Part shown: piece after piece, positions 8,407 through 17,075 of the stretch
Layout of the letters: each line of letters begins with the position of its first letter
Position numbering within the stretch: position 1 is the stretch's first letter
The notes under the pieces: generated by a model
Databases searched by the model: none
What the model was told of the DNA's origin: nothing
Seen by the model: the letters and a program-made list of their open reading frames with translations, nothing else
Translations under genes and position numbers: made by a program
Assembly (NCBI GenBank): GCA_947476145.1
Contig: CANJPH010000016.1
Span: 1 to 46,043 of the forward strand
Source of the DNA: Bacteroidota bacterium
Lineage (GTDB): Bacteria; Bacteroidota; Bacteroidia; Chitinophagales; Chitinophagaceae
Direction: 5' to 3'
DNA length: 46,043 nucleotides

Positions 8407-8414
8407 TATTTTTG
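8407..8414 (+). promoter_or_regulatory. Promoter -7 element (TATTTTTG) of the DUF4271-hemD unit
   Basis: Exact TAnnTTTG match ending only five bases before the ATG at 8420. The transcript would be leaderless or nearly so. The -33 position holds TTA (8383-8385, 21-bp spacing) in place of TTG. Confidence 0.6.
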
Positions 8415-8419
8415 CAGAG

Positions 8420-9472
8420 ATGATGCCTACCTACAAATTTGTTTTATCGGTCGCCTTTTGTTTCTTATTGCTTTCGGCGCAGGGGCAAAAGGATACGCTA
8501 TCAATTAAAAAGGATAGCAAGCCTAAAAAAGAAATTAAATTAAAGAAGGACACCACGGCTATTTTTGTTGACAGCTTGCCCCCAAAGGACACCATTCTTA
8601 TTAAGTATATTCCAGTTTTGCCTTCTTCCTATCTTAAAGCAGACGCTTGGTATTTTCAAAAACTAAATGCAAAAACCAAGGATACTGTTTTTGATATTTT
8701 CAAAGCCTATAAGAACTATTTTGCTGATAAAAAAACGGGTTATCATTTGTACATAAAAAAAGTGTCACAGTCCAAAGACCTACCTGCCATTTTTAAAATT
8801 GAACAACGATTTGCGATCCCAGATAAAGACTTGCTCTTTTATTTAATTATTGGAGTACTCTTATTGTATGGCCTAATCAACAATTTGTATCCCCAGTACT
8901 ATCTTAAATTATTTAGTCAGTTTACGCAGTCTTCCATAAGGGAAGTTCAAAATAGAGAACAGCTTGTGCAAAATAGGTTTGCTTCTTTAATTACTAATAT
9001 TGGATTTGTTTTAAGCTTCTCTTTAATGGCTACCTTGCTTATTTACAACAACCATTTGTTGCCCATTTCTTTATGGCTTGCCCTATTATATATTTGTATA
9101 TTTTTTACCCTGCTTTATGCTGGAAAGTTTATTAGTTTAAAAGTAATGGGATATGTTTTTAATGCAGGAGAATTGGTAAATACATATATTTTCGTAGTAT
9201 TTATGATTAATAAAGTGTTGGGTATTTTATTAATCCCATTTGTACTCATGTTGGCCTTTTCTAAGCCTATCTATTACCCCATTGCAATAGGTGCTGGGGC
9301 TATTTTAGCCGTATTGTTATTTCTCTATAGGTACCTATTTACCTTAACATCTGTTAGGAACAAATTACATATATCTTCCTTTCATTTTTTTCTATACCTT
9401 TGTGCTTTCGAAATACTTCCCCTATTAATTTTGTACAAGTTTATTGTTCAATTTTTGGGAGGAACATTTTAA
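8420..9472 (+). CDS. DUF4271 family membrane protein
   Basis: Conserved Bacteroidota membrane protein of unknown function (350 aa). It has a signal peptide (about residues 1-22, ending SAQGQ). A Lys/Asp-rich linker and a soluble segment run to about residue 135. Then come six or so hydrophobic helices, beginning LLFYLIIGVLLLYGLI and ending ILPLLILYKFIV. The ATG at 8423 is an equally possible start. In this phylum the family commonly lies next to hemD, as here (15-bp gap), which suggests a role linked to heme synthesis or to membrane proteins that need it. That link is inference only. Confidence 0.8.
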   Translation: MMPTYKFVLSVAFCFLLLSAQGQKDTLSIKKDSKPKKEIKLKKDTTAIFVDSLPPKDTILIKYIPVLPSSYLKADAWYFQKLNAKTKDTVFDIFKAYKNYFADKKTGYHLYIKKVSQSKDLPAIFKIEQRFAIPDKDLLFYLIIGVLLLYGLINNLYPQYYLKLFSQFTQSSIREVQNREQLVQNRFASLITNIGFVLSFSLMATLLIYNNHLLPISLWLALLYICIFFTLLYAGKFISLKVMGYVFNAGELVNTYIFVVFMINKVLGILLIPFVLMLAFSKPIYYPIAIGAGAILAVLLFLYRYLFTLTSVRNKLHISSFHFFLYLCAFEILPLLILYKFIVQFLGGTF

Positions 9473-9487
9473 AAAGAAAAGTGTAAA

Positions 9488-10291
9488 ATGGCAAAAGCAA
9501 TAAGTGTAGATAAAAAGACGGCGACTAGTAAGACCATTAAAAAAGTCCTAATTTCTCAAGCTAAACCAGAGAGCGAAAGATCTCCTTATTTCGACCTGGC
9601 TAGTAAATACAAAGTGGATTTGCATTTTCATCCGCTTATTCAATTGGTTGCCATTCCTTCTAAAGAGTTTAGAAAATCTAAAATTGAAATTGTAAGTTAT
9701 TCTGCTGTCATTTTTACAAGTAAAAATGCGATTGATCATTTTTTTAGAACCTGTGATGAATTAAAAGTGAATGTAAGCCAGGAGACCAAATATTTCTGTA
9801 TCACAGAGTCGGTGGCGCTTTATTTACAAAAATTTATTATGTACCGTAAGCGTAAGGTATTTTTTGGCGCTGACGGGTCTAATAAAAAGTTATTTGATGT
9901 ATTAAACAAACATAAAGGAAATGAACGTTTCTTATATGTATGCAGCGAAAACCAACAAGACAACGAAATTGTAAATTGGTTAAAAGATCATGGCTGCCAA
10001 TATGATATGGCCTATATGTATCGTTCCGTAAGTTCTGATTTAAAAGAGGTTTTTGATAGTCATCACTTTGATGTGATTTGTTTGTTTACCCCTAGTGGAT
10101 TAAAAAGTTTATACGAAAACAAGCCAGGTTTTATTCAAAATGGTACTGCTATTTGTGCTTTTGGATCCAATACTTGCAAAGCAGTGGAGGAAGCGGGACT
10201 TACTTTACATATTAAAGTGCCAAGTCCGCAAACCCCTAGTATGATTGCTGGATTGGATTTATATTTAAGCCAATTGAGCAAAAAAAAATAA
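9488..10291 (+). CDS. hemD: Uroporphyrinogen-III synthase
   Basis: Closes and inverts ring D of hydroxymethylbilane to give uroporphyrinogen III, the common precursor of heme and cobalamin-type tetrapyrroles (267 aa, normal size). The two-lobed HEM4 fold is recognisable from [10 protein letters not shown] near the N-terminus, [16 protein letters not shown] (about residues 75-90), [16 protein letters not shown] (about 196-211) and the final [20 protein letters not shown]. Family sequence conservation is low, so position after DUF4271 adds support. The gene ends in nine adenines directly before its stop codon, and a one-base loss there would fuse it in frame to the next gene. Confidence 0.85.
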   Translation: MAKAISVDKKTATSKTIKKVLISQAKPESERSPYFDLASKYKVDLHFHPLIQLVAIPSKEFRKSKIEIVSYSAVIFTSKNAIDHFFRTCDELKVNVSQETKYFCITESVALYLQKFIMYRKRKVFFGADGSNKKLFDVLNKHKGNERFLYVCSENQQDNEIVNWLKDHGCQYDMAYMYRSVSSDLKEVFDSHHFDVICLFTPSGLKSLYENKPGFIQNGTAICAFGSNTCKAVEEAGLTLHIKVPSPQTPSMIAGLDLYLSQLSKKK

Positions 10292-10301
10292 ATTGCATTC
10301 C

Positions 10302-12344
10302 ATGAATGCAAACCCTTCCTTTACCAACGCCCTTATTCAGGAAACAAGTCCTTACCTGCTACAACACGCACATAATCCTGTCAATTGGATACCCTGGTCC
10401 GATACTTTATTTGAGCAAGCTACCCAACAAAATAAACCTATTCTATTAAGCATTGGTTATGCCGCTTGCCATTGGTGTCATGTTATGGAAAGAGAGAGTT
10501 TTGAATCCGAGACGGTGGCGGAGTATATGAATGCACATTTTATAAATGTAAAAGTAGACAGAGAGGAAAGACCAGACGTGGATCATTTATATATGGATGC
10601 ATTGCAAGCGATGACAGGTTCGGGCGGGTGGCCACTTAATATTTTTTTATTACCCAACGGCAGACCTTTTTATGGAGGCACTTATTTTCCACCCATTGCC
10701 ATACAAAACAGGGCTTCCTGGATGGAGACATTAAAAGGGGTACACAATGCTTTTGAAAATAATTATGAAAAAATAGTTGAACAGGCTACCCAGTTATCCA
10801 ATCATTTAGTGCAAGCCAATATTAAAATGCTTGAAAAAGAGGGGGATGAAGTGGAGCAGTTCGAGGCCAATAAAGAAGAGCTAGATGTAATGGCCAATAG
10901 AATTTTACTTTCTGCCGACACCCAATGGGGTGGATTTGGTGCCGCCCCAAAATTCCCGCAAACCTTTGCATTGCAATTGTTACTTAGGAACTACCATGTC
11001 TCCAATAGCCAAGCATCCTTATATCAAGCAACACTTTCCTTAGATAAAATGATTCAGGGAGGAATTTATGATCATTTAGGGGGTGGATTTTCGCGATACA
11101 GCACCGATGCGCAATGGCAGGCGCCCCATTTTGAGAAAATGTTATATGACAATGCGTTATTAATAAGTGTATTGTCCGAAGCATATCAAATCACAAAAAA
11201 AGAATCTTATAAAATAGTTATTCAGCAAACCATTCAATTTTTAGAAAATGAATTGTCCAATGGACAAGGTGCATTTTACGCTGCCTTAGATGCAGATAGC
11301 GAAGGAGTGGAAGGAAAATTTTATACCTGGAGCTATGAGGAATTAAAAAAGATAGTGCCCGCAGATGCATTTGAAAGCTTTGTCACTTATTACCAAATAC
11401 AAGAACAAGGTAATTGGGAACATACGAATATATTATGGACACAGTCCAACTTTTTAGAAAGTGAAACGCCAGAGTGGATCGCCATTAAAAAAGCTTTATT
11501 TGAGGTACGCTCAAAAAGAATAAGACCTGCTTTAGATCACAAAATCATTTTATCATGGAATGCTTTAATGGTAACAGCATTATGCAAAGCCGCTGCAGCA
11601 TTGGGTGATAGCGTACTTGTAGATAAGGCTGTCCGATGCGTTACTTGGCTTGAAGCCAATATGTTTAATGCGGAAGAAAAATATTTTTACCATACCCATA
11701 CCAAGGGTAGCAATAAATCCTTTGCATTTTTAGACGACTATGCTTGTTTAATACAAGCCTATATTTTATTACAAGAAATAACTGGAGAGGTATCCTATGC
11801 CTATAAAGCCAAGCAATGGGCAACCTATGTGCAGCAGCATTTTATAGATGAGGAAGAAGTGTTCTTTTATTTTACTGCAGACTATCAAAAAGATGTGATC
11901 ATTCGAAAAAAAGACAATTATGATGGAGCACAACCCAGTGCAAATGCCCTGATGTCTTATAATTTATTATACCTGTCTACTATGTTTGACGAACCTGTTT
12001 GGAGACAGCAATCCCATAAAATGGTGAGTACGATGCATAAGAGAATGATCCAATATCCCTCCTCTTTTGGCTGTTGGGCCCAGACCTATACACTAATGGC
12101 CTTTGGCTTTACCGAGTTAATAAGTATAGGGTCTAATGTTAAAAATTCCATTTTGGAGGTACAATCCTTGTTTTTACCCTTTAAATTGTTGTTAATTTCT
12201 GATGAATATGACCCTTCCTTGAGTTTAGTGAAAGGGAAGCAACTATATGATAATCAGTACTTTATTTGTAATAAAGGAACCTGCTCAGCGCCCTTTTCAA
12301 ATCTCAACGATTTTTTAACAACAATCAAACAAACAAATTACTAA
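10302..12344 (+). CDS. DUF255 thioredoxin-domain protein (YyaL/SPATA20 family)
   Basis: Protein of the YyaL/SPATA20 family (680 aa, typical length). The N-terminal thioredoxin-like domain contains [16 protein letters not shown] and a redox-type motif in [15 protein letters not shown] (Cys-His-Trp-Cys). The rest resembles an alpha/alpha barrel of the glycan-epimerase/six-hairpin type, with [27 protein letters not shown] and [12 protein letters not shown]. Its biochemical role is unsettled in the literature I know. The start is taken as the ATG at 10302; a TTG at 10293 is in frame but less likely. It begins ten bases after the hemD stop, so translation is probably coupled. Confidence 0.88.
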   Translation: MNANPSFTNALIQETSPYLLQHAHNPVNWIPWSDTLFEQATQQNKPILLSIGYAACHWCHVMERESFESETVAEYMNAHFINVKVDREERPDVDHLYMDALQAMTGSGGWPLNIFLLPNGRPFYGGTYFPPIAIQNRASWMETLKGVHNAFENNYEKIVEQATQLSNHLVQANIKMLEKEGDEVEQFEANKEELDVMANRILLSADTQWGGFGAAPKFPQTFALQLLLRNYHVSNSQASLYQATLSLDKMIQGGIYDHLGGGFSRYSTDAQWQAPHFEKMLYDNALLISVLSEAYQITKKESYKIVIQQTIQFLENELSNGQGAFYAALDADSEGVEGKFYTWSYEELKKIVPADAFESFVTYYQIQEQGNWEHTNILWTQSNFLESETPEWIAIKKALFEVRSKRIRPALDHKIILSWNALMVTALCKAAAALGDSVLVDKAVRCVTWLEANMFNAEEKYFYHTHTKGSNKSFAFLDDYACLIQAYILLQEITGEVSYAYKAKQWATYVQQHFIDEEEVFFYFTADYQKDVIIRKKDNYDGAQPSANALMSYNLLYLSTMFDEPVWRQQSHKMVSTMHKRMIQYPSSFGCWAQTYTLMAFGFTELISIGSNVKNSILEVQSLFLPFKLLLISDEYDPSLSLVKGKQLYDNQYFICNKGTCSAPFSNLNDFLTTIKQTNY

Positions 12345-12456
12345 TTTGCATCTCTTGTAATTGTCAGATTTAGTAACTTTATCCCTATTAGCAAGAGTAA
12401 CTGCATAGAATGCATTAAAAAAATATTAAATATAAGATTTTGACATGGTCAGGATC

Positions 12457-12470
12457 TGTTATAAATAACA
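12457..12470. promoter_or_regulatory. Palindrome just before gldK
   Basis: TGTTAT-AA-ATAACA, 6-bp arms, ends three bases before the gldK ATG. A second smaller repeat, TGAC-atg-GTCA, is at 12441-12451. Both could be regulator sites or leader hairpins. A TAACTTTA sequence at 12374-12381 is a near match to the -7 consensus and a possible promoter. Function is unproven. Confidence 0.3.
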
Positions 12471-12473
12471 ATT

Positions 12474-13802
12474 ATGGTTAAGTATTTAAAAAAGGCTCGT
12501 TTAAAATTTCCGTTCATGTTACTCGCATTACTTGTGAGTTCATTATTATTTTTTGCATTTGAATCAAGTAGTGTTGCAAAGAAAAAGCGTATTAGAACGG
12601 ATGCTCAAATGGCCTATATCCCAGGTGGATCTTTTTTTATGGGTGCAAGTGACGAGCAAATTGATAATTCTTTAATGAATAACAAAAAAAGAATCTCCGT
12701 TTCAAGTTTCTGGATGGATAGAACTGAGATTACCAATGAGCAATATCATAGATTTGTTAATTATGTAGCGGATTCTTTAAAGTTTTTAGCAAAAACAAAG
12801 GGGACCATCAATTTTGTTGACCCTCTAGATACCTTAAAAGTGAATTGGAATGTAGTTTCAACTATTAATAAAAGTTTGGCTAAACCTATTTCTAAACAAG
12901 CGGATCAATTGAATCAAAATACTTTTCAGGAATTATGGGTAAAGACAGAGGATAGAGAGTTTAAGAATGTTTTTACCATTGATAATAAAAAATTGAACTT
13001 CCGTTACACATTTGTGGATTTAAAAAGAGCTGCCTTGGAATCTAACTCATTTAATGGTTTAGACAAGGATCTTCGTGATTATATTACCATTGACACCGTT
13101 AACGTATATCCTGACTCTTTGGTGTGGCAAAGAGATTTTTCTTATGTATACAATGAGCCTTTAGTAAAACAATATTTTTCAAATGCTTCTTACAATGATT
13201 ATCCTGTAGTAGGCGTAAGTTGGGAACAAGCAAGTGCTTTTTGCCGTTGGAGAACTTTACACAATGACTATTATCAAGGTAAGCAAGGCAAGAAAGATGT
13301 TTTCGTTGAAGGCATTTATCGTTTACCAACCGAAGCAGAGTGGGAATATGCAGCAAGAGGAAATTCAAAAATCAATGCCATGTATCCTTGGGGCGCTCCA
13401 TATGCAAGAACCCGTGAGGGCTTGTTAATGGCTAATTTTAAACCAGGTAGAGGGGATTATTTTGGAGGGGATAGTAAATATGACGATATCACACCAGTAA
13501 AAGTGAAGTCATTCACTGAGAATGGTTTTGGCTTATTTGATATGGCAGGTAACGTTGCAGAATGGACTAGCTCAAGATATGACGAAGCAGTGGACAATAT
13601 TTTGGGTGACTTTAATCCTGATTATCAGTACAATGCCAAAAAAGACGATCCTGTGATTATGAAAAGAAAATCAATTAGAGGGGGTTCTTGGAAAGATATT
13701 GCATACAACTGCCAAGTGAGTACACGTAATTACGAGTACCAATTTAATCGCAAATCATATATTGGATTTAGATGCGTATTATCTGCACCCAATTTAAAAT
13801 AA
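12474..13802 (+). CDS. gldK: GldK, type IX secretion/gliding ring protein (FGE-sulfatase fold)
   Basis: With GldN it forms the periplasmic ring of the type IX secretion system, under the outer membrane. It has a hydrophobic N-terminus (about residues 13-30) and then a formylglycine-generating-enzyme-like domain. Motifs include MAYIPGGSFFMGASDEQ, SSFWMDRTEITNEQYHRFVN, YRLPTEAEWEYAARG, FDMAGNVAEWTSSRYD, SIRGGSW and IGFRCV. A long insert (about residues 105-235) separates the first and later blocks, as in other GldK proteins. Known GldK/PorK are lipoproteins; here no cysteine follows the hydrophobic segment, so anchoring must differ. First gene of gldKLMN, with gaps of 33-44 bp between genes. 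Confidence 0.93.
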   Translation: MVKYLKKARLKFPFMLLALLVSSLLFFAFESSSVAKKKRIRTDAQMAYIPGGSFFMGASDEQIDNSLMNNKKRISVSSFWMDRTEITNEQYHRFVNYVADSLKFLAKTKGTINFVDPLDTLKVNWNVVSTINKSLAKPISKQADQLNQNTFQELWVKTEDREFKNVFTIDNKKLNFRYTFVDLKRAALESNSFNGLDKDLRDYITIDTVNVYPDSLVWQRDFSYVYNEPLVKQYFSNASYNDYPVVGVSWEQASAFCRWRTLHNDYYQGKQGKKDVFVEGIYRLPTEAEWEYAARGNSKINAMYPWGAPYARTREGLLMANFKPGRGDYFGGDSKYDDITPVKVKSFTENGFGLFDMAGNVAEWTSSRYDEAVDNILGDFNPDYQYNAKKDDPVIMKRKSIRGGSWKDIAYNCQVSTRNYEYQFNRKSYIGFRCVLSAPNLK

Positions 13803-13841
13803 CATCACACACATCATTCATTTAAATAAATAAAATAAAAC

Positions 13842-14384
13842 ATGAGTCAATCTCCAAAAACAAAAAAAGATTTAAAATTTTACGTAGATAAATTGGTATC
13901 CATTGGTGCTGCCGTAGTAATTATAGGTGCCTTATTTAAAATTCTTCACTGGAAGTTTGCCAATGAGTTATTGATTGTAGGTATGTTTACGGAAGCTGCT
14001 ATCTTTTTAGTGTATGCTTATTTGCCATCTGATAATGATCATGGTACTGGTGGAGGTGGTGGTTCAGCTACTTTAGATAGCACAGAATTAATTAATGCAT
14101 TGAATGATGTTAGAGCTTCTATAGAAAATACCAATACAAGTTTACATGTAATTAGTTCTTCAACCAATGGCTTGAAAGAATTAGAATCTAAATTTGAAGC
14201 GATGGGTAAAACTTTAGATGAGTTGAATCATTTTTATGGTAGTTTGAAAAATGTATCTGAAACCGTTTCAAATTCAGTGGGTGAAGCTGCAAGAACAAAG
14301 GATCAGTTATCAGCATTAGCAAATAACTTGACCGAAATGAATGCAATTTACTCAAATATGATTCATGCAATCAAGGGGAAATAA
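13842..14384 (+). CDS. gldL: GldL, type IX secretion/gliding motor membrane subunit
   Basis: Inner-membrane proton-channel subunit that drives the GldM shaft. Two membrane helices lie at about residues 18-36 and 42-60. The second contains the membrane glutamate (E51 in MFTEAAIF) that matches the functional Glu of the family. The first ends with Lys33 and His36, also conserved in the family. A Gly-rich hinge (GTGGGGGS) and a coiled cytoplasmic tail follow. At 180 aa it is shorter than GldL/PorL proteins I know (about 215-310), the difference being in the tail. It sits in the standard place between gldK and gldM. Confidence 0.92.
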   Translation: MSQSPKTKKDLKFYVDKLVSIGAAVVIIGALFKILHWKFANELLIVGMFTEAAIFLVYAYLPSDNDHGTGGGGGSATLDSTELINALNDVRASIENTNTSLHVISSSTNGLKELESKFEAMGKTLDELNHFYGSLKNVSETVSNSVGEAARTKDQLSALANNLTEMNAIYSNMIHAIKGK

Positions 14385-14417
14385 TTAAATACAAAATTCA
14401 AATTAAATATATTTTAG

Positions 14418-16004
14418 ATGGCATTACCTAAAGAACCAAGGCAGAAAATGATTAATATCATGTACTTGGTATTAACAGCTATCCTTGCCCTAAACGTTTC
14501 TAGTGAAATTTTAAATGCTTTTAAAACAATTGACGAAGGTTTTAAAAATTCAAATCTTAGCTCACAAATACATAATGAAACTGTGCTGAAATCTTTTCAA
14601 GATTCTGCAATTATGGCAAAATTTGCAGACAAAGTTGCTATTTGGGAACCTCAGGCTAAAAAGGTTAAAGACCTTTCTGACGATGCATATGCTTTCATTG
14701 ATATGTTAAAGTCAGACTTAAAAAAAGAGTCAGGTCAAAAAGTGCCGAATGGTGAGTTTAAGGAAGACGATTTAGAAGCATCTACAAGAATGTTTTTAAA
14801 TGGAAAAGAAGGACAAACCAAAGGGGAGCAGTTGTATGCGATGTTAACTAAATATAAAGCCAACTTAGCTAAGATTGATTCTTTAGAACAGAAGGTTTCT
14901 TCTTTTGACTTCACCACTTTACCTACATCATATAATAATGACAATGCAAAGGTAACTGCAGGCATGAATCCTGCTCAGAAATGGGCAAATGGTTATTTTC
15001 ATATGACACCTACCGTGGCCTCATTAGCCATCTTGTCTAAGTTTCAAAATGATATTAGAAATAGTCAAACCACTTTAATTGATTATTGTTTTGCTAAAGT
15101 TAGTTCTGTCTCCTTGCCTATCACCGACTTTGGCGTTATCGCAAGTGCCAATGCAACGGTTGTAATGTCTGGCGATGAAGTTGAAATCACTGCCGGATTA
15201 GGTGGATTTAATAAGGATTCTAAACCTATCATTACAATTGATGGTGCAAGTGTTCCGATCGGTCCTAATGGAAATGGTGTATATAAGATGTTAGCTTCTA
15301 CACCAGGTGAGTATACTAAACATGTTGTGGCTACTTTTTTAAATCCAAATACAAACAAGCAAGAAACAAAAACAGCAGATGTTAAGTTTAAAGTTGGTAT
15401 TCCAACTGGATTGAACGTTTCTGCAGATGCGACTAGATTCTTTTATGCTGGTGCGCCAAATGGTAACCCCATTTCTATTTCGGGTGCTGCAGGTGGAGCA
15501 GGTTCTATTCAAGTAACGGCAGTTTCTGGCGTAACAGATGTTCAAAAAACAGGCAACGGCACATATAATGTTTATTGTAATGCATTAGGTACTGCTGTGC
15601 TTAAAGTAACAGATGGCAAATCCACCACTACTGTAAACATCCCAGTTAAAAAATTACCAGATCCTCAGTCGGCTTATGTATTTGGGACTTTAGATGCAAA
15701 CTCAGGTCAAGGGGGCTCTATTGGATTTAGTGAATTTAAATTACAATCTGGGTTGAAAGCGGTTTTACCGGAAGATTTTGTATTTAAGGGAATTGAATAC
15801 AAAGTGAAATCATTTATTATGCAATTTTCTGGTAAAGGTTTTACCGGTACAGAATCTATCACTGTTGGATCTTTTGGAGGCGCTTCTGCTTTATTAAATA
15901 GATGTGCGCAAGGAAGTCAGGTTCTTATTTCTGATATTGTTTTTGTTGATGGGGCTAATATTGAACACAAATTAAAAAGTAAAATAAGTTACAATCTTAA
16001 ATAA
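14418..16004 (+). CDS. gldM: GldM, type IX secretion/gliding motor shaft
   Basis: Periplasm-spanning dimeric shaft turned by GldL and joined to the GldK/N ring (528 aa). The start MALPKEPRQKMINIMYLVLT is characteristic: a short cytoplasmic stretch with the conserved Arg8, then one membrane helix (about residues 11-30). A helical D1 domain runs to about residue 225. Three beta-rich domains follow; the last, from about KLPDPQSAYVFGTLDA, is the GldM C-terminal domain that contacts the ring. Sequence and synteny agree fully with the family. Confidence 0.95.
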   Translation: MALPKEPRQKMINIMYLVLTAILALNVSSEILNAFKTIDEGFKNSNLSSQIHNETVLKSFQDSAIMAKFADKVAIWEPQAKKVKDLSDDAYAFIDMLKSDLKKESGQKVPNGEFKEDDLEASTRMFLNGKEGQTKGEQLYAMLTKYKANLAKIDSLEQKVSSFDFTTLPTSYNNDNAKVTAGMNPAQKWANGYFHMTPTVASLAILSKFQNDIRNSQTTLIDYCFAKVSSVSLPITDFGVIASANATVVMSGDEVEITAGLGGFNKDSKPIITIDGASVPIGPNGNGVYKMLASTPGEYTKHVVATFLNPNTNKQETKTADVKFKVGIPTGLNVSADATRFFYAGAPNGNPISISGAAGGAGSIQVTAVSGVTDVQKTGNGTYNVYCNALGTAVLKVTDGKSTTTVNIPVKKLPDPQSAYVFGTLDANSGQGGSIGFSEFKLQSGLKAVLPEDFVFKGIEYKVKSFIMQFSGKGFTGTESITVGSFGGASALLNRCAQGSQVLISDIVFVDGANIEHKLKSKISYNLK

Positions 16005-16048
16005 AAAAGTGTAAAATTTAGTAGCTAGTTTTTTAAAATAAAAGTATT

Positions 16049-17035
16049 ATGCGTATACATATCATCCATTTCAAGGTTTTTGTCCTAACTATTTTCACCA
16101 TGATTGGAATGCAATCTATTGCCCAATCACCATCCAAGGTTACAGAAAAATTGACAAGGGTTAAGGATGTTAGCCTTGAAGAAAGTAATGGATTTACTCA
16201 GGACTCTAGCTTTTATTTGAAGCCCAATAATAAAGAGAACAATAGAATCCCTCCAAAATATCCTGAATTGAGAAAGGAGGATGTTTTGTTTACAGAAACC
16301 ATTTGGGAAGATATTGATGGTCGCCAGAAAAAAAATAGACATTTCTTATATGAAAGTGTAGATGAAACAGGAGAGCGCAATTTTTTTAAAATTTTAACAA
16401 GCATCCTTGAATCAGACACCACCAATGTAAAAGCTTATGCCCCTAATAATGATAGATTCACGACCCAATTTAAAATGGATAGTGTATTGACATTATTGCT
16501 TGGTCCAATGGTAAAGAAACCATTGACAAGACCAGACGGTACCGTTGTGGACACTTCCTTTCGTGATCCAACATACGCTGGCGCTGATATCCCAACCGAT
16601 TCTTCTATTTATACTTTCAGAATTAAAGCACAATATATTTTTGATAATAGAACCAGTAGAATGCATTACCGTATTTTAGGGATTGCGCCAATTGCCATGA
16701 TTAAAAAAACGGTGGATGTAGATGATGGAAGTGGCGGCAAACGTAGTGTGGATACCGTAATCCGCAAAACATTATTCTGGGTTTCTTATCCAAAAATTAG
16801 AACGTATTTAGCCAATAGAGATGTGTACAATCCAAATAATCAAAAAAGAATGATTTCTTGGTCCGATTTATTAGAAGCAAGATATTTTGATAGCCGCATC
16901 ACTAAATCCTCTTATGGCAATTTTAATGACAGAGATTTATTTGAATTGTTCAAGGATTCTAAAAAGCGTTTAGAAGCTGCAGAAAAAATTAAACAAAGAA
17001 TTGATGATTTTGATCAAGATCGTTGGGTATACTAA
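16049..17035 (+). CDS. gldN: GldN, type IX secretion/gliding ring protein
   Basis: Partner of GldK in the periplasmic ring (328 aa). A signal peptide (residues 1-25, ending MQSIAQ) is followed by a variable linker. The GldN domain then begins with KEDVLFTETIWEDIDGRQKK and continues through YRILGIAPIAMIKK and FWVSYPKIRTYLANRDVYNP. The conserved SWSDLLEARYFDSRITKSS-like end is visible as ISWSDLLEARYFDSRITKSS. Last gene of the gldKLMN cluster; its terminator appears to lie inside convergent uvrC. Confidence 0.94.
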   Translation: MRIHIIHFKVFVLTIFTMIGMQSIAQSPSKVTEKLTRVKDVSLEESNGFTQDSSFYLKPNNKENNRIPPKYPELRKEDVLFTETIWEDIDGRQKKNRHFLYESVDETGERNFFKILTSILESDTTNVKAYAPNNDRFTTQFKMDSVLTLLLGPMVKKPLTRPDGTVVDTSFRDPTYAGADIPTDSSIYTFRIKAQYIFDNRTSRMHYRILGIAPIAMIKKTVDVDDGSGGKRSVDTVIRKTLFWVSYPKIRTYLANRDVYNPNNQKRMISWSDLLEARYFDSRITKSSYGNFNDRDLFELFKDSKKRLEAAEKIKQRIDDFDQDRWVY

Positions 17036-17047
17036 TCCTGGTTAATT

Positions 17048-17067
17048 GCTTGAATTTTTATTCAAGC
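17048..17067. repeat. Hairpin in the gldN-uvrC gap
   Basis: Perfect inverted repeat gcttgaat-tttt-attcaagc. It has no T-tract on either strand, so it is not a standard intrinsic terminator. It may protect the 3' end of one or both convergent transcripts. Confidence 0.45.
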
Positions 17068-17075
17068 TAAATATA

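Noticed and set aside
17048..17067. Hairpin as the gldN terminator
   Set aside because: Good stem but no T-tract on either strand; the stem at 17087-17116 is a much better terminator.
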